NCBI GenBank assembly: GCA_026874595.1
Contig: CM049306.1
Location: forward strand, 64,734,019 to 64,798,018
Source of the DNA: Sipunculus nudus
Taxonomy: Eukaryota > Annelida > Sipuncula > Golfingiida > Sipunculidae
DNA: 64,000 nucleotides
Direction of reading: 5' to 3'
Positions within the stretch are counted from its first letter, which is position 1; every line of letters begins with the position of its first letter. This document shows positions 1 to 9,699 of the stretch, in pieces. The translations under genes were made by a program, and so were the position numbers. Under the pieces are notes generated by a model. That model had not been told where the DNA came from, made no database searches, and was given only the letters and a program-made list of their open reading frames with translations.

Positions 1-620
1 GAAAGTATCTGCACTGGTATTCAAATACTTTCATTTTTACCTGAACTCCCATTCTCATGCAATAAAATTTGTTAATGCAGTATATATTCATATTCGTATT
101 CAAATACATTTGCAAAGCATTCGCACCATGTCTAGTATTTATTCAGTTTTAGCCAAACAATGATGTTGAGAATCCAGAATATACAAAATTCACAAATTTA
201 AATAATGATCATAAGTACCTGGTTTTATGGCTTTTATTTATATTAAAAAAAATAAATGTAATATATTCACTTTGGACTACTTCCACATCAATGTACACAC
301 TAGACACAGTAGGAATCTAGATTAATATTATCAACTGCATCTTTGTCTATCATTAATTTCCTTCATATGATCCCTAATGATTAGAAATGAATAATATGAT
401 TTATTTTTTTATCATTAAAATTTAACCAAAAAATACCATAGGTGACTGCATGGTGTTATTTGGAATAACATTGACATTGACATTCTATCCATCCATACAA
501 GATTCTTACATCATCAGTAACTGCAAGTTAATTTTCTGTTACTCATCAACTAACAAATTCCTTTTCTATTAATTTTTCTTTAATTTGTTATAAAAAACAA
601 TACAAAATTATTAATTTATT
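1..620. other. AT-rich gene-free DNA
   Basis: No open frame, splice-flanked exon or repeat module that I recognise. The DNA is strongly AT-rich with short A and T runs. The next exons of the minus-strand dehydrogenase gene should lie on this side, but no catalytic Tyr-x-x-x-Lys exon could be found here, so they are probably beyond the window edge. Confidence 0.5.
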
Positions 621-779
621 GTTTATTGTTATGTTGTTTTTCAAAACAACTACTAGATGAGTTAGGTTGGACACCTGGATCAACTGTGGCTGGGCATTAG
701 CTGCCTGGCTGCCCCAGTGTATGCTTCGCTCAAGCATGCATAATCTGATGAAAGGTCAACAAGGTCAACATACAGGTGA

Positions 780-1062
780 CTGAAGAGGGGCTGGATTGAG
801 CCTGGGTCTGACATGGTCTCATAAAAACATTAATAAAAGCTACAATATTTGGCCAATTCCTTTCAGCTTTATAAACTACAAAGATGAAATCCTTATGTGT
901 GCATGATATGAAAATTATATCAACAGTGCTCTCAAGAAACAAACGTGCCATGGTCAAAGTAGGGCAAAATTTAAGGTACTAATTTTATATTTATACTAAT
1001 AACTTATAAAATTTGAAAAATTCAGAACCAATTTTTTGGTATTCAATTGAACCTTGATTAAA
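780..1062 (+). repeat. Partial copy of dispersed repeat R2 (upstream part)
   Basis: The stretch around 945-1060 (GTGCCATGGTCAAAG, then a TTTAAGGTAC-like segment and a run ending GATTAAA) recurs near 2813-2945 and 16730-16850. The repeat is interrupted at about 1062 by the minisatellite element that follows and resumes at about 2254. Intact versions of the junction are seen near 15018-15050 and 16835-16870. This is an old, diverged interspersed repeat; its autonomous partner is not visible. Confidence 0.6.
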
Positions 1063-2253
1063 CTAGAATACGGGTAGTCGACAAGCGACTACGTGTATCC
1101 GCCAAAATCAGAGAAGGACGGGTGAAGTGAGGCATGGATTGAGTGGCAAGGGGATATAGAGTTACATGTGTTAAATATTAGAATGGATCTCTGCCACATA
1201 AACATGATTGTAGGTGGCGCCACCTGTTATTTGAATGAGAAACTATCCAAGATATATACACATGCAAATTTTCATGTGGAAAAGTCAAACCACTGCAGAG
1301 ATGAGTAATTTTATCCCACAGCAGACAAACAGATGGACGCTGTGCCAAAATGGCTGAAGGTGGTGCCACCATTTTTGTTCATGTTATAAAGCTATCCAAG
1401 GGCTACATTTGTGTAAAAAAATTTTCCTGATTGGTTGAATGAGTCCAGAGATATAAGCATGGATGTCTACAGCGTGAATGTGAACGTAGGTGGCGCCACC
1501 TGTCATAAAATCAAGAAAGCTATCTAGGATGTATATGCATGCCAACTTTTAGGTGAATTAGTCAAACCACTGCAGAGATATGAGTGATTTTAACCCCAGG
1601 CAGATGAACAAATGGACACTGTGCAAACATGGTTGCAGGTGGCGCAACCTTTTGTTGTGTATTTTATAAAGCTATCCCAGGGCTACATTTGTGTAAAATT
1701 TTTTTCCGGATCGGTCAAACGGTTCCTGAGATATATGGGTTTATGTGTGGAGCATTAACGTGAATGTAGGTGGCGCCACCTGTCATAAAATCAAGAAAGC
1801 TATCTAGGATGTATACGCATGCCGAATTTTAGGTGAATTAGTCAAACCACTGCAGAGATATGAGTGATTTTAACCCCAGGCAGATGAACAGATGGACACT
1901 GTGCAAACATGGTTGCAGGTGGCGCCACCTTTTGTTGTGTATTTTATAAAGCTATCCCAGGGCTACATTTGTGTAAAAAAATTTTCCGGATCGGTCAAAC
2001 GGTTCCCGAGATATATGGGTTTATGTGTGGAAACAGACGCACAAACGGACGCTGGGCAGAGATGAAAGGTCAGAGGTCAAGGTCACACAGTTAGGCACCA
2101 GTTCACATGTGACCCGATAATTTGTGTAAGTTTCGGAAAAATCTGTCCAGTAGTCTCAGAGGAGTTCTCCGGAAACGAACGCGGCGGCGGCGGCGGCGGA
2201 ACCCGGTCAAAAACATAGTATCCGCAAAACTTCGTTTTGGCGGATACAATAAT
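1063..2253 (+). mobile_element. Non-autonomous Helentron/HINE-like element with 277-bp minisatellite, copy 1
   Basis: The left edge starts CTAGAATACGGG. It is followed by a perfect hairpin (GTAGTCG at 1074-1080, CGACTAC at 1086-1092) and then GTATCCGCCAAAA at 1095-1107. The right edge carries a hairpin with stem arms 2218-2230 and 2234-2247, a TTC loop and one bulged base; its right arm is the reverse complement of 1095-1107. Between them lie about four diverged ~277-bp units, each with GGTGGCGCCACC-type palindromes, then (CGG)6. The element splits an R2 repeat whose unsplit form is seen near 15030 and 16845. No protein is encoded. Subterminal inverted repeats plus a 3' hairpin are known for Helentron-derived HINEs; the assignment is by analogy. 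Confidence 0.6.
2182..2199. repeat. (CGG)6 microsatellite
   Basis: Six perfect CGG triplets just inside the 3' hairpin of the surrounding element. The run is G-rich and lies in an otherwise AT-rich setting. Confidence 0.9.
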
Positions 2254-3475
2254 GTTACATCCCTGACAAGAAATCTCTAGCTTCAGCAATCCTCTTGTTA
2301 AGGAAGTAAATATATTTCTTGATTTTTTAAAAAGAGCATTATGTTTGGGCCCATAACTTAAAACAATTACGCAATACTGACATCATTTCTGGCATGTGCA
2401 TAGCGAATGTATAGAAAAATATGTATATTATATATGATCAAAGTCAGATCAGTGGTTTTGATATTAGGCAGTCTTACAGTGTAACAATGGGTTTTTAATG
2501 GAAAAATGAAGTTTTTCATTAATATTTCCAAGGAATTACGTCCTAGTGATCAAATTCTTGGCATGGTAGGGGATTTTGGAGACATCTAACTGTATGCCAA
2601 ATTTAAGGAACTTAGAGCTCAAGCTGGGGAGCTGAGCTCTAGCAAACTGCATAACACGAGCTTGATGTAAACAATATGTGACATGGTGCTTGAAAACTTG
2701 AATAAAATCTACAGTTTTTGATCAACTGGTTTCAAATCTTTGGTGTTAACAGACAAAATGCTAACAAAAACATGCTGTGAAAATTAAATCCACAGTACTT
2801 ACAGGAAAAAACGTGCCATGGTCAAACTTAGGCAAAATTTAAGGTACCAATTTTATATTTTTGCCAATATTTAAAAAAATTTAACAGATTTTGATCTAAT
2901 TTTTGGTACACAATTAAATTTTGATCAATTTAAGTTGTATTACTGAAAAAAAGTCCCTTCCTTTAACACTTTTGGTCTTAAGTGACCAAATATCTTTCCT
3001 GATTTTTTTACAAAGTCCATTATGTTTGGGCCCATAACTTTTTTAGATTAAATAATACTGACTTAATGTCTGGCATGTACATAGGAACTATATAGAGGAA
3101 TATTTATGGTAAATATGAAGAAAACCAGATGAGTAGTTTTGATATTAGGCAGTCCTGAAGTGTGAAAATAGATTTCTAATAAAAAATTGAGGTTTTTCCT
3201 TAATATCTCGAAGGAACAAAGTCCTATTGACCCAATTTTCGGCATGGTAGGAGATTTTGGGGACATCTAACTGTATGGCAAATTTCAGATTCGTAGGTCC
3301 AATGGTGTCGTAACGTGCCAGTCTTACGGATGGACATCCGGAAGGACAGAGGGACGGCAAGACTGACGGAAGGACATCCGGACGGACGGCAAGACCGATG
3401 GAAGGACGACGGACAATGAACCACGACTATAGCTCAGATGACTTATAGTCAGCTGAGCTAAAAAACAAAATCCGA
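2254..3475 (+). repeat. Dispersed repeat R2, ends in a 14-bp-stem hairpin
   Basis: Two partial copies in tandem (about 2254-2660 and 2690-3475). Shared landmarks are TTATGTTTGGGCCCATAACT, then a GGCAGTC..AAGTGT segment, GGGACATCTAACTGTATG, a run of GGACGGACGG-like units, and a 3' hairpin. In this copy the hairpin stem arms are 3430-3443 and 3447-3460 (one mismatch, TAT loop), followed by AAAAA. Other copies lie near 8140-8570, 15020-15505 and 16725-17320. No coding capacity is seen. Confidence 0.65.
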
Positions 3476-3645
3476 TATAGTTTGTTGGATGACTGATTAT
3501 TTGCAAAAAATTTGGTGATGCTAGCTCCTGCCTTTTTTGAGATAGCTATGGTTAACGTACAGACGACGCACAACGCTCGATGCACGAGGCACGACACACA
3601 ATGGACATCGCCGCACCTTCGCATAAGCTCACAGGTTCGCTCAAA
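3476..3645 (+). repeat. 3' end of dispersed repeat R3
   Basis: A fragment ending TCGCATAAGCTCACAGGTTC at about 3620-3640. The same ending is found near 7490, 7600, 12330 and 13730, preceded each time by a GATAGctATGGTTAACGTAC-like segment. It marks the 3' boundary of repeat family R3. Confidence 0.55.
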
Positions 3646-3698
3646 AATGTGCCATGGTCAAAGTTGGTAAGTATTGGGCTGGCTTCCTGTAAACAATA

Positions 3699-3874
3699 CA
3701 GTGGAACCCAGCCTTGCGACCACCCCGCAATTGCGACCACCCCACAATTACGACCACCTTTCTTGGTCCCGAATGTACGATCCAGGTAATTTAGAGTTTC
3801 ACAAATGCGACCACCCCCAAATTAAGACCACTTTGGTCAGTCCCCAAGGTGGTCGTAATTGTGAGGTTCCACTG
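3699..3874. mobile_element. pogo/Tigger-like MITE, 176 bp
   Basis: The left end is CAGTGGAACC and the right end GGTTCCACTG. The imperfect inverted repeats extend inward to a shared CGACCACC/GGTGGTCG block of about 27 bp, and GCGACCACC-type units are repeated inside. A TA sits immediately left of the element, while the right side reads AA, so the TA duplication may have mutated. It interrupts an R2-type segment: the uninterrupted GTAAACAATA..GACATGGTG is seen near 2669-2686 and a similar one near 14971-14990. CAGTGGAACC termini with a TA target are typical of pogo/Tigger-derived MITEs. There is no transposase, so it would depend on one supplied elsewhere. Confidence 0.75.
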
Positions 3875-3982
3875 AACTTGATATGGTGGTTGAAAACCTG
3901 AATTTAAAAGCTACAGTTTTTGACCAATTGCTTTTAACCACCTTGAATTCAAAGTGAAAGTGCTGAAAAACATTTTGCTCAC

Positions 3983-4222
3983 TAGGAATACCCGCATTGT
4001 TGACAAGAATATCCAGTCGCTGCTCTTCTTTATTGAATTCAACAGCAAACTTCCTCACTGAATCAAAGTCTGCCAAATCCATCTCCTTCACAACAATCTG
4101 CATATTTCCAGTCTCATGCTGAATATTTTGTGCTGCCTCTTTCCCTTCCTGTAGGCTGCGACATGCCAGGATCAAGCGTGCATTCCTTGTGGCAAGATCC
4201 ATTGCAGTAGCATAGCCAATAC
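3983..4222 (-). CDS. Short-chain dehydrogenase/reductase (retinol dehydrogenase 11-14-like), exon 2
   Basis: An internal exon of 240 nt encoding 80 residues. The acceptor follows a pyrimidine-rich tract and CAG at 4223-4225; the donor reads A|GTGAGC, with GT at 3982-3981. Both borders are phase 1, so the exon joins exon 1 in frame. The splice completes the cofactor-binding TGxxxGxG motif (TGANSG from exon 1, then GIG). The exon then carries LACRS, where the Arg suits NADP(H) preference, a conserved Asp-Leu (MDLAD) that packs against the adenine, and the NNAG motif near its end. This is the classic order of the Rossmann half of an SDR, and residue spacing matches vertebrate RDH11-14, which reduce retinal or other lipid aldehydes at membranes. 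The catalytic Tyr-x-x-x-Lys exon is not in the window, so activity and substrate cannot be judged. Confidence 0.85.
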
Positions 4223-4229
4223 CTGTTGA

Positions 4230-5090
4230 TAAAGTGAAGAGAGAAAGTAAAGGCTAAGTTTTGCCATAACCCAAATTATTTTTAGTGATCCTGTGAGCTT
4301 GTACGATGGGGTGGCATTGTCTGTCGTCTGTATGTTAATCAATACTATGGCAGGAGTTAACATCAGCAAAATTTATGAAAAAATTCAGTCATCTAAAAAC
4401 TATATGGGAATGAGCCTTTTCAATAATGGCTATCTGTATTGACTTAAATTTCACAGGGAGAAAGCTAAAACATTTTTAAAAATCTTCTCTGAAAATGCAC
4501 AGCCAATTCTTCAATATATCACAGAAATAATCCCAGAAACAATCTCTCTCAAGTTTGTTCTCATGGATCCAGTTTGGTGATTTTTGGCAGAGTTACAGGA
4601 AGCTGAACTACTTTGTAATTTGGCCAAATAAGCATACTTAAATATCAATATCGGAATGGCAGGAGCTTGTAACTTTCATGCTGCGTTCTGTTATTGTCCG
4701 ATAGCCTGACATGAGCCCATGACAGTTGCTTATCAGCTGGGCTATGGCTATCAGCCAATCACAGGCAGCTAAGGACTCCACCCTCTGCCCCTCTGGGGTT
4801 AAACTCTCTTGCCCTGGCGATCCCCACTCTCTCAGATCTGAGCATTAGAGCTGCAAAAGAAGCCAATACATGAATAATAAAATGATCACTGAACATTAAT
4901 AAACATGACAAAAAAACGAAAAACAAAGCCTACAGGCCTAATGCGAACCTGTGCAAAGTTTGGGAGTATGAATGGAGGTTTCTTTTTAAAATTTAATATT
5001 GATCCTTTTAAGTCCTGCATATCTACCTTAGCCATTATGATTTCAGCAAAATGGACATTTTGGACCTGCAAGTTTCAGACTAGGACATTT
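4230..5090. other. Non-repetitive intron DNA
   Basis: No gene or strong repeat. A short GCCTACAGGCCTAATGCGAA segment at about 4926-4945 recurs near 9560-9580, suggesting an old dispersed repeat. Confidence 0.4.
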
Positions 5091-5094
5091 TAAA

Positions 5095-6690
5095 ACTAGA
5101 ATATGGGTAGTCGACAAGCGACTATGTGTATCCACAGAAATCAGAGTGGGACGGGTGAAGTGAGGCATGAATTAAGTGGCAAGGGGAAAAGAGTGAGGTG
5201 TGTTGCATATTAGCATGGATGTCTGCAGCATAAACGTGAATGTAGGTGGTGCCGTCTGTCATAAAATCGAGAAAGCTGTCCAGGATGTATAAACCTGTAA
5301 AATTTCAGGTGGATAAGTCAAACCACTGCTGGGATATGAGTGATTTTATCCCAAGGCAGATAAACAGATCGACGCTGTGCATTAGTGGTTGCAGGTGGTG
5401 CCACCAGTTCTGCCTATGATGAACAGCTATGTGAGATCTATACACATGAAAAATTTTGGCCTAATCGGTCAAACCGTTCCCGAGATATGAGCTTGAATGT
5501 CTGCAGAGTAAACCTGAATGTAGGTGGCGCCACCTGTCATAAAATCGAGAAAGGTGTCCAGGATGTATAAACCTGCAAAATTTCAGGTGGATAAGTCAAA
5601 CCAGTGCTGAGATATGAGTGCTTTTATCCCAAGGCAGATGAACAGATGGACACTGTGCATAAATGGTTGCAGGTGGTGCCACCAGTTTTGCCTATGATGA
5701 AGAACTATGTGAGATCTATACACATGCAAAATTTTGGCCCAATCGGTCAAACGGTTCCCGAGATATGAGGTTGGATGTCTGCAGAGTAAACCTGAATGTA
5801 GGTGGCGCCACCTGTCAAAAAACAAGAGAGCTGTCCAGGATGAATGAACCTGCAAAATTTCAGGTGGATATGTCAAACCACTGCTGAGATATGAATGATT
5901 TTATCCCAAGGCAGATGAACAGATGATCCCTATGCAAAAATGGTTGCAGGTGGCGCCACCTGTTTTGCTTATGATGAAGAGCTATGTGAGATCCATGCAC
6001 ATGCAAAATTTTGGCCCTTTCGGTCTAACGATTCACGAGATATGAGCTTTGATGTCTGCAGAGTAAACCTGAATGTAGGTGGCACCACCTGTCATAAATC
6101 GAGAAAGCTGTCCAGATGTATAAACCTGCAAAATTTCAGGTGGATAAGTCAAACCACTGCTGAGATATGAGTGATTTAATCCAAAGGCAGATGAACAGAT
6201 GGACGCTGTGCATAAATGGTGGCAGGTGGTGCAGATGATGAAGAACTATGCGAGTTCTTTACACATGCAAAATTTTGGCCCTTTCAGTCTAACGATTCAC
6301 GAGATATGAGCTTGAATGTCTGGAGAGTAAACCTGAATGTAGGTGGCGCCACCTGTCATAAATCGAGAAAGCTGTCCAGGATGTATAAACCTGCAAAATT
6401 TCAGGTGGATAAGTCAAACCACTTCTGAGATATGAATGATTTTATCCCAAGACAGATAGACGCTGTGCATTAGTGGTTGCAGGTGGCGCCACCATTTTTA
6501 GTGTATGTTATAAAGCTATCAAAGGGCTACATTTGTTCCAAATTTTTAGCCTGATCGGTCAAACGGTTCCTGAGATATGCGGGTTTATGTGTGGAAACAG
6601 ACGCACAAATGGATGCTGGGCAGCGAGGAAAGGTCAACCAAAAATGAGGGCGCAGCAGTTAACATGTGACCTGATGATAAACCCCAATTT
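5095..6690 (+). mobile_element. HINE-like element with ~277-bp minisatellite, copy 2
   Basis: The left edge matches copy 1 (CTAGAATATGGG, then the GTAGTCG/CGACTAC hairpin). Inside are about five tandem units of 276-278 bp; the segment reading GGTTGCAGGTGG recurs near 5387, 5665, 5942, 6218 and 6475. Each unit contains two palindromic GGTGGCGCCACC-like sites and a GAGATATGAG segment. The 3' hairpin present in copy 1 is not found: similarity fades after about 6680. Units keep a local open frame beginning Met-Val-Ala-Gly-Gly on the plus strand, but the frame is lost between units and resembles no protein I know. Confidence 0.6.
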
Positions 6691-6768
6691 GCTTAAAATG
6701 CAAACCAAGTTTTTTCAAACAGTTGAAAGATATAGTTCCAAGAATCTGGGAATTCTGCATCTAAACAT

Positions 6769-6790
6769 TGTGTCTAGACGTCTAGACACA
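6769..6790. repeat. 22-bp perfect palindrome of nested GTCTAGAC units
   Basis: The 22 bases read the same on both strands and are centred on ACGT, with GTCTAGAC on each side. A third GTCTAGAC follows at 6792-6799, and then a C run. It may be a small inverted repeat or a hairpin; no function can be assigned. Confidence 0.8.
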
Positions 6791-7079
6791 TTGTCTAGAC
6801 CCCCCCCAGAGCCAGGTCAGTTGCCATGGTGATATCTGGTCCCCACCTGTTTGTACTGAGTGACCTCTTGACTTGGCTGCTGAAACTCAGCATGTTGTCA
6901 AATCTGTTTTCAAATACAGAAAGCCTTTTTCAATTGGCTACAATGCTTTTTTAAAACTGTATTTACCCAATCTATTCTTATAAAACTGGCAGAACCCTAC
7001 CATAGAATAATTCTTGTAAATTGTAAAGTTTAAACCAATCAGCTTAACAGTTTCATCATAAATCAGTGTATAAGCTAGA

Positions 7080-7600
7080 AGAGTTTAAAATTATATTTTC
7101 GCTTGTGACAAACACATCAATGTAGGTGGTGCCACCAATGCCTCAAAATCAGATATGACATATGTGACAAACATTGGTATAAAATTTGGTGATTATAGCT
7201 CTAGCCATTTCTGAGATTTTAATTTTAGTGTGCTTTTTTGGACAGATGACTAAGTTCAACCTCCTGTAACTCGGCCAAAAATCTCCGAACTGGAACCATT
7301 TGAACAAACTTGAGATTGTTTAGGGATCATAACTGTGAAATATTGGACAATTTGGCTGGACAGATTCAGAGAAGAAGATTTTTAAAGCTTTTTTAGCTTT
7401 TTCCCTATGAAATCTAAGAAAATGCAGTTAGAAAAAAAATAAACAAAATCCGACGGACGAGGACTCACCATCACATAAGCTCACAGGTTCACTAAAAATT
7501 TGGTGATTCTAGCTCCTCCCATTTTTGAGATAGCTATGGTTAATGTACAGATGTTGCTGCATGACAAATGTTGCTGCACTATCGCATAAGGTAACAGGTT
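7080..7600 (+). repeat. Dispersed repeat R3
   Basis: Landmarks are a GTAGGTGGTGCCACCAATGC-like start, AAATTTGGTGATTATAGCTC, TTGGACAGATGACTAAGTTC, and the GCTCACAGGTTC ending. Close relatives lie at about 11030-11500, 11490-12330 and 13230-13735. The copy at 11490 is interrupted by a MITE, and this copy shows the uninterrupted site at about 7240-7260. Confidence 0.6.
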
Positions 7601-7611
7601 CGCTAAGAATA

Positions 7612-7840
7612 AGTTTTTTGATGACATTGACCTTAACCTTTGACCTATATTGACCAAAAACAATAGGGTTATAGTACTTTTGACTGACTACCAACTTTGC
7701 AAGTTTGAAAGCAATTGCTGCAAAATTTATGGCTTGTAGAGTCATGACAAACACACACACACCCAACAAACAAACAGACATACGCAGATGACCAGCCTGT
7801 TTGCCAAAATCGAAGATTTCCAGCAAGCAAAAAACCAAGT
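7612..7840 (+). repeat. Old 3' fragment of the main repeat superfamily
   Basis: It carries the module order seen after 19.4 kb: a TGACCTTAACCTTTGACC tract, ACCAAAAACAATAGG, a (CA)n/(CAAA)n tract near 7744-7778, and the terminal hairpin around CAAAATCGAAGATTTCCAGC near 7804-7826. It sits alone inside the dehydrogenase intron, outside the arrays. This shows that the module disperses as a unit and does not exist only as satellite DNA. Confidence 0.7.
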
Positions 7841-8139
7841 GCCGTCTGTTCCTCTTTTCTGACTAACATTATGCTTCCATTGTTTTAATGGATTTTGCAT
7901 GGAAAATATTTACTCATGTGACAACTGATTTTCTTCTATCAGCCAGAATTTAAATATGATCAAATTCATGTGACACAGTCAAATCTTTGATTATAAAAGA
8001 CATATGCATGAAATTAATTAAGGAATAGATCATGTCATATCATAGAATATTCTGTTCCAAAGCCTATCCTGTCAACTCTGTAACAAATACTTCTGTACCA
8101 AGTAGTATCACCAATATGTCCAAATTACTGTTGATCATG

Positions 8140-8570
8140 GAATGATCCCAATATCTTTCCTGATATTTTGACAATATACATTATGTTCAGGCCAGTCACT
8201 CCTAGTCCTAAAAATTATGCAATATTGACCTTATTTCATGCATGTACAAAGAAGAGTGGAAAAGTTATGCCCAATATGAACAAACCAATACCAGTGATTT
8301 GATATAAGGCAGTCCTGAAGTGTAACAATAGGACTTTAATGGAAAATGGAGATTTTTCCTTAATTTCTTGAAGGAATGAAGTCTCAGTGACCCAGTTTGG
8401 GGCTTGGTAGGAGATCTTAGGGACATCTTTGGTCTTTATCATAATCACAGTATGCTTATTTCAGATTTGTAAGTTCAATTATGTCAAAACGTGCCAGTCT
8501 AATAGAAAAGACAGACAGAAATGACGCTTTACTATAGTTCAGTTGACTTTGTCTGCTGAGCTAAAAACAA
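8140..8570 (+). repeat. Dispersed repeat R2, diverged copy
   Basis: It shows ATTATGTTCAGGCC, the GGCAGTCCTGAAGTGTAACA segment, AGGGACATCT, and the hairpin-like ending GTTCAGTTGACTTTGTCTGC followed by TGAGCTAAAAA. The hairpin is degraded relative to the copy ending near 3465. Confidence 0.6.
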
Positions 8571-8586
8571 ACAAGTATGACCTTAC

Positions 8587-8725
8587 CTGAATTTGCTCCT
8601 GTGACTATGACAGTCTTACCAGACAAGTCAGCCTGGCTTTTACAAGTTCCCATTGTCATCTTAGCATACACCTTGATGATGATACTAACAACCAAAATAA
8701 CAGCCAAGATTGTAAACAAATCCAT
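8587..8725 (-). CDS. Short-chain dehydrogenase/reductase (retinol dehydrogenase 11-14-like), exon 1
   Basis: First coding exon: 139 nt, 46 codons plus one base. The chosen ATG (8725-8723) has A at -3 and G at +4, a strong initiation context. An in-frame ATG ten codons upstream (8755) has a weaker context and would only add ten residues. Residues 1 to about 20 form a hydrophobic segment (FTILAVILVVSIII) followed by Lys residues, as in a signal-anchor that holds RDH11-type enzymes in the ER membrane. A short linker with a Cys leads to LSGKTVIVTGANSG, the first strand and glycine motif of the NAD(P)-binding fold. The donor is CAG|GTAAGG at 8587/8586. The segment order (anchor, linker, GKxVIVTGA) matches the RDH11-14 group well. 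The promoter and any untranslated exon are not identified. Confidence 0.82.
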
Positions 8726-8799
8726 TGTGATGATGCTGAAAAAGATACGAGACATTGATTGTTTTGATACTCGCTCGAATGCTGTTATTTAATGGCACA

Positions 8800-9160
8800 A
8801 TGAACAAGGGACCCATGGGTCACAGCGCTCAGATGAATTTTGAAATTTTAGCAAATGCAAAATATGCTGATTTCTATAATAATGTTTTTAATATATATAA
8901 GCATAAAAGAAGCTCTAAATCCTACTTGGTTATAGTAAAGTTCTAAATATATCATTGCAAAACTAATACTCTGACAAGACTGTCATGAAGAACAAGTGAC
9001 CTGTGGGTCATGACGCTCAGCTGACTGACATGTTGATAATATGTCCTTGCACAGACAACTACCGGTAATTAAGATAATGCAAGTGGTATCATTGTTCATG
9101 CATATTATCATAGTTCATCAAGACCCTTAAGCACAACAAATTTGATGACAATCCAACCAG
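8800..9160 (+). repeat. Short repeats around GACCCATGGGTC
   Basis: AAGGGACCCATGGGTCAC followed by CTCAG near 8808-8833, and a diverged copy near 8993-9023. Others occur near 14004, 17687 and 46420. Each is a 12-14-bp palindrome followed by GCTCAGCTGA or a variant. This is probably an end of another old mobile repeat. Confidence 0.5.
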
Positions 9161-9164
9161 CCTT

Positions 9165-9530
9165 TCATGAGGAATCTGGCAATTTGTGTGTATTTTGCAT
9201 TATTTTTTGGGTGCTCAAACATACCCCAAAACTCTGAGAATATAAGTCACTGTGACCTAATTTCAGGTTTCTGGGGAGAACTTTTGAGGAACTCTCAGGA
9301 TGTCAAGATAGATTCTGGGCCCCATGGTTATGATTTGTGCCCTACTTTGGTATAAAATTTTCAATTATTCTGAAGGGTGCTTATAAGCCCCATAGCACAG
9401 AAAATATGGGTAACAGAGACCTTAATTCATGTTTCCAAGGAGACTTTTCACAGATCTCCCTGGATGGCACGTTTGAAGATTCTAGGACCAATGGTTACAA
9501 TTTGTGCCTTGTTAACAGATGACTGCATCT
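9165..9530 (+). repeat. Dispersed repeat R4
   Basis: Two diverged tandem units: GACCTAATTTCAGGTTTC near 9254 and GACCTTAATTCATGTTTCC near 9418, each followed by a segment ending in ATGGTTAYRATTTGTGCCYT. Copies recur near 17490-17610 and 47440-47570. No coding sequence. Confidence 0.55.
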
Positions 9531-9699
9531 TTTAAGGTCTCAATATAGATTAAAACAAGGCCTACAGGCCTAATGCGAACCTGTGCATTGGGAAATACAC
9601 CAGGTATAATGCTTCAATGCTGGACTATTACTTTTCATGTATATGAACTATGCAAGTACTAAACATTTTGAATAAGAAACAATTACACAAACATCACTG

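Larger units (their letters stand above)
4223..8586 (-). other. Intron 1 of the dehydrogenase gene
   Basis: A 4,364-nt intron bounded by donor GTAAGG (8586-8581) and acceptor TTTATCAACAG (ending 4223) on the minus strand. It contains the second minisatellite element, an R3 copy, an old 3' fragment of the main superfamily near 7612-7840 and an R2 copy near 8140-8570. All these insertions read on the plus strand, antisense to the gene. No further exon was found inside it. Confidence 0.75.

Noticed and set aside
4172-4369. Minus-strand frame of 65 codons overlapping the start of dehydrogenase exon 2
   Set aside because: Out of frame with the exon; explained as a shadow of the exon and intron DNA.
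5385-6428. Repeated plus-strand frames beginning MVAGGAT
   Set aside because: One per 277-bp minisatellite unit, broken between units, no protein similarity recognised.
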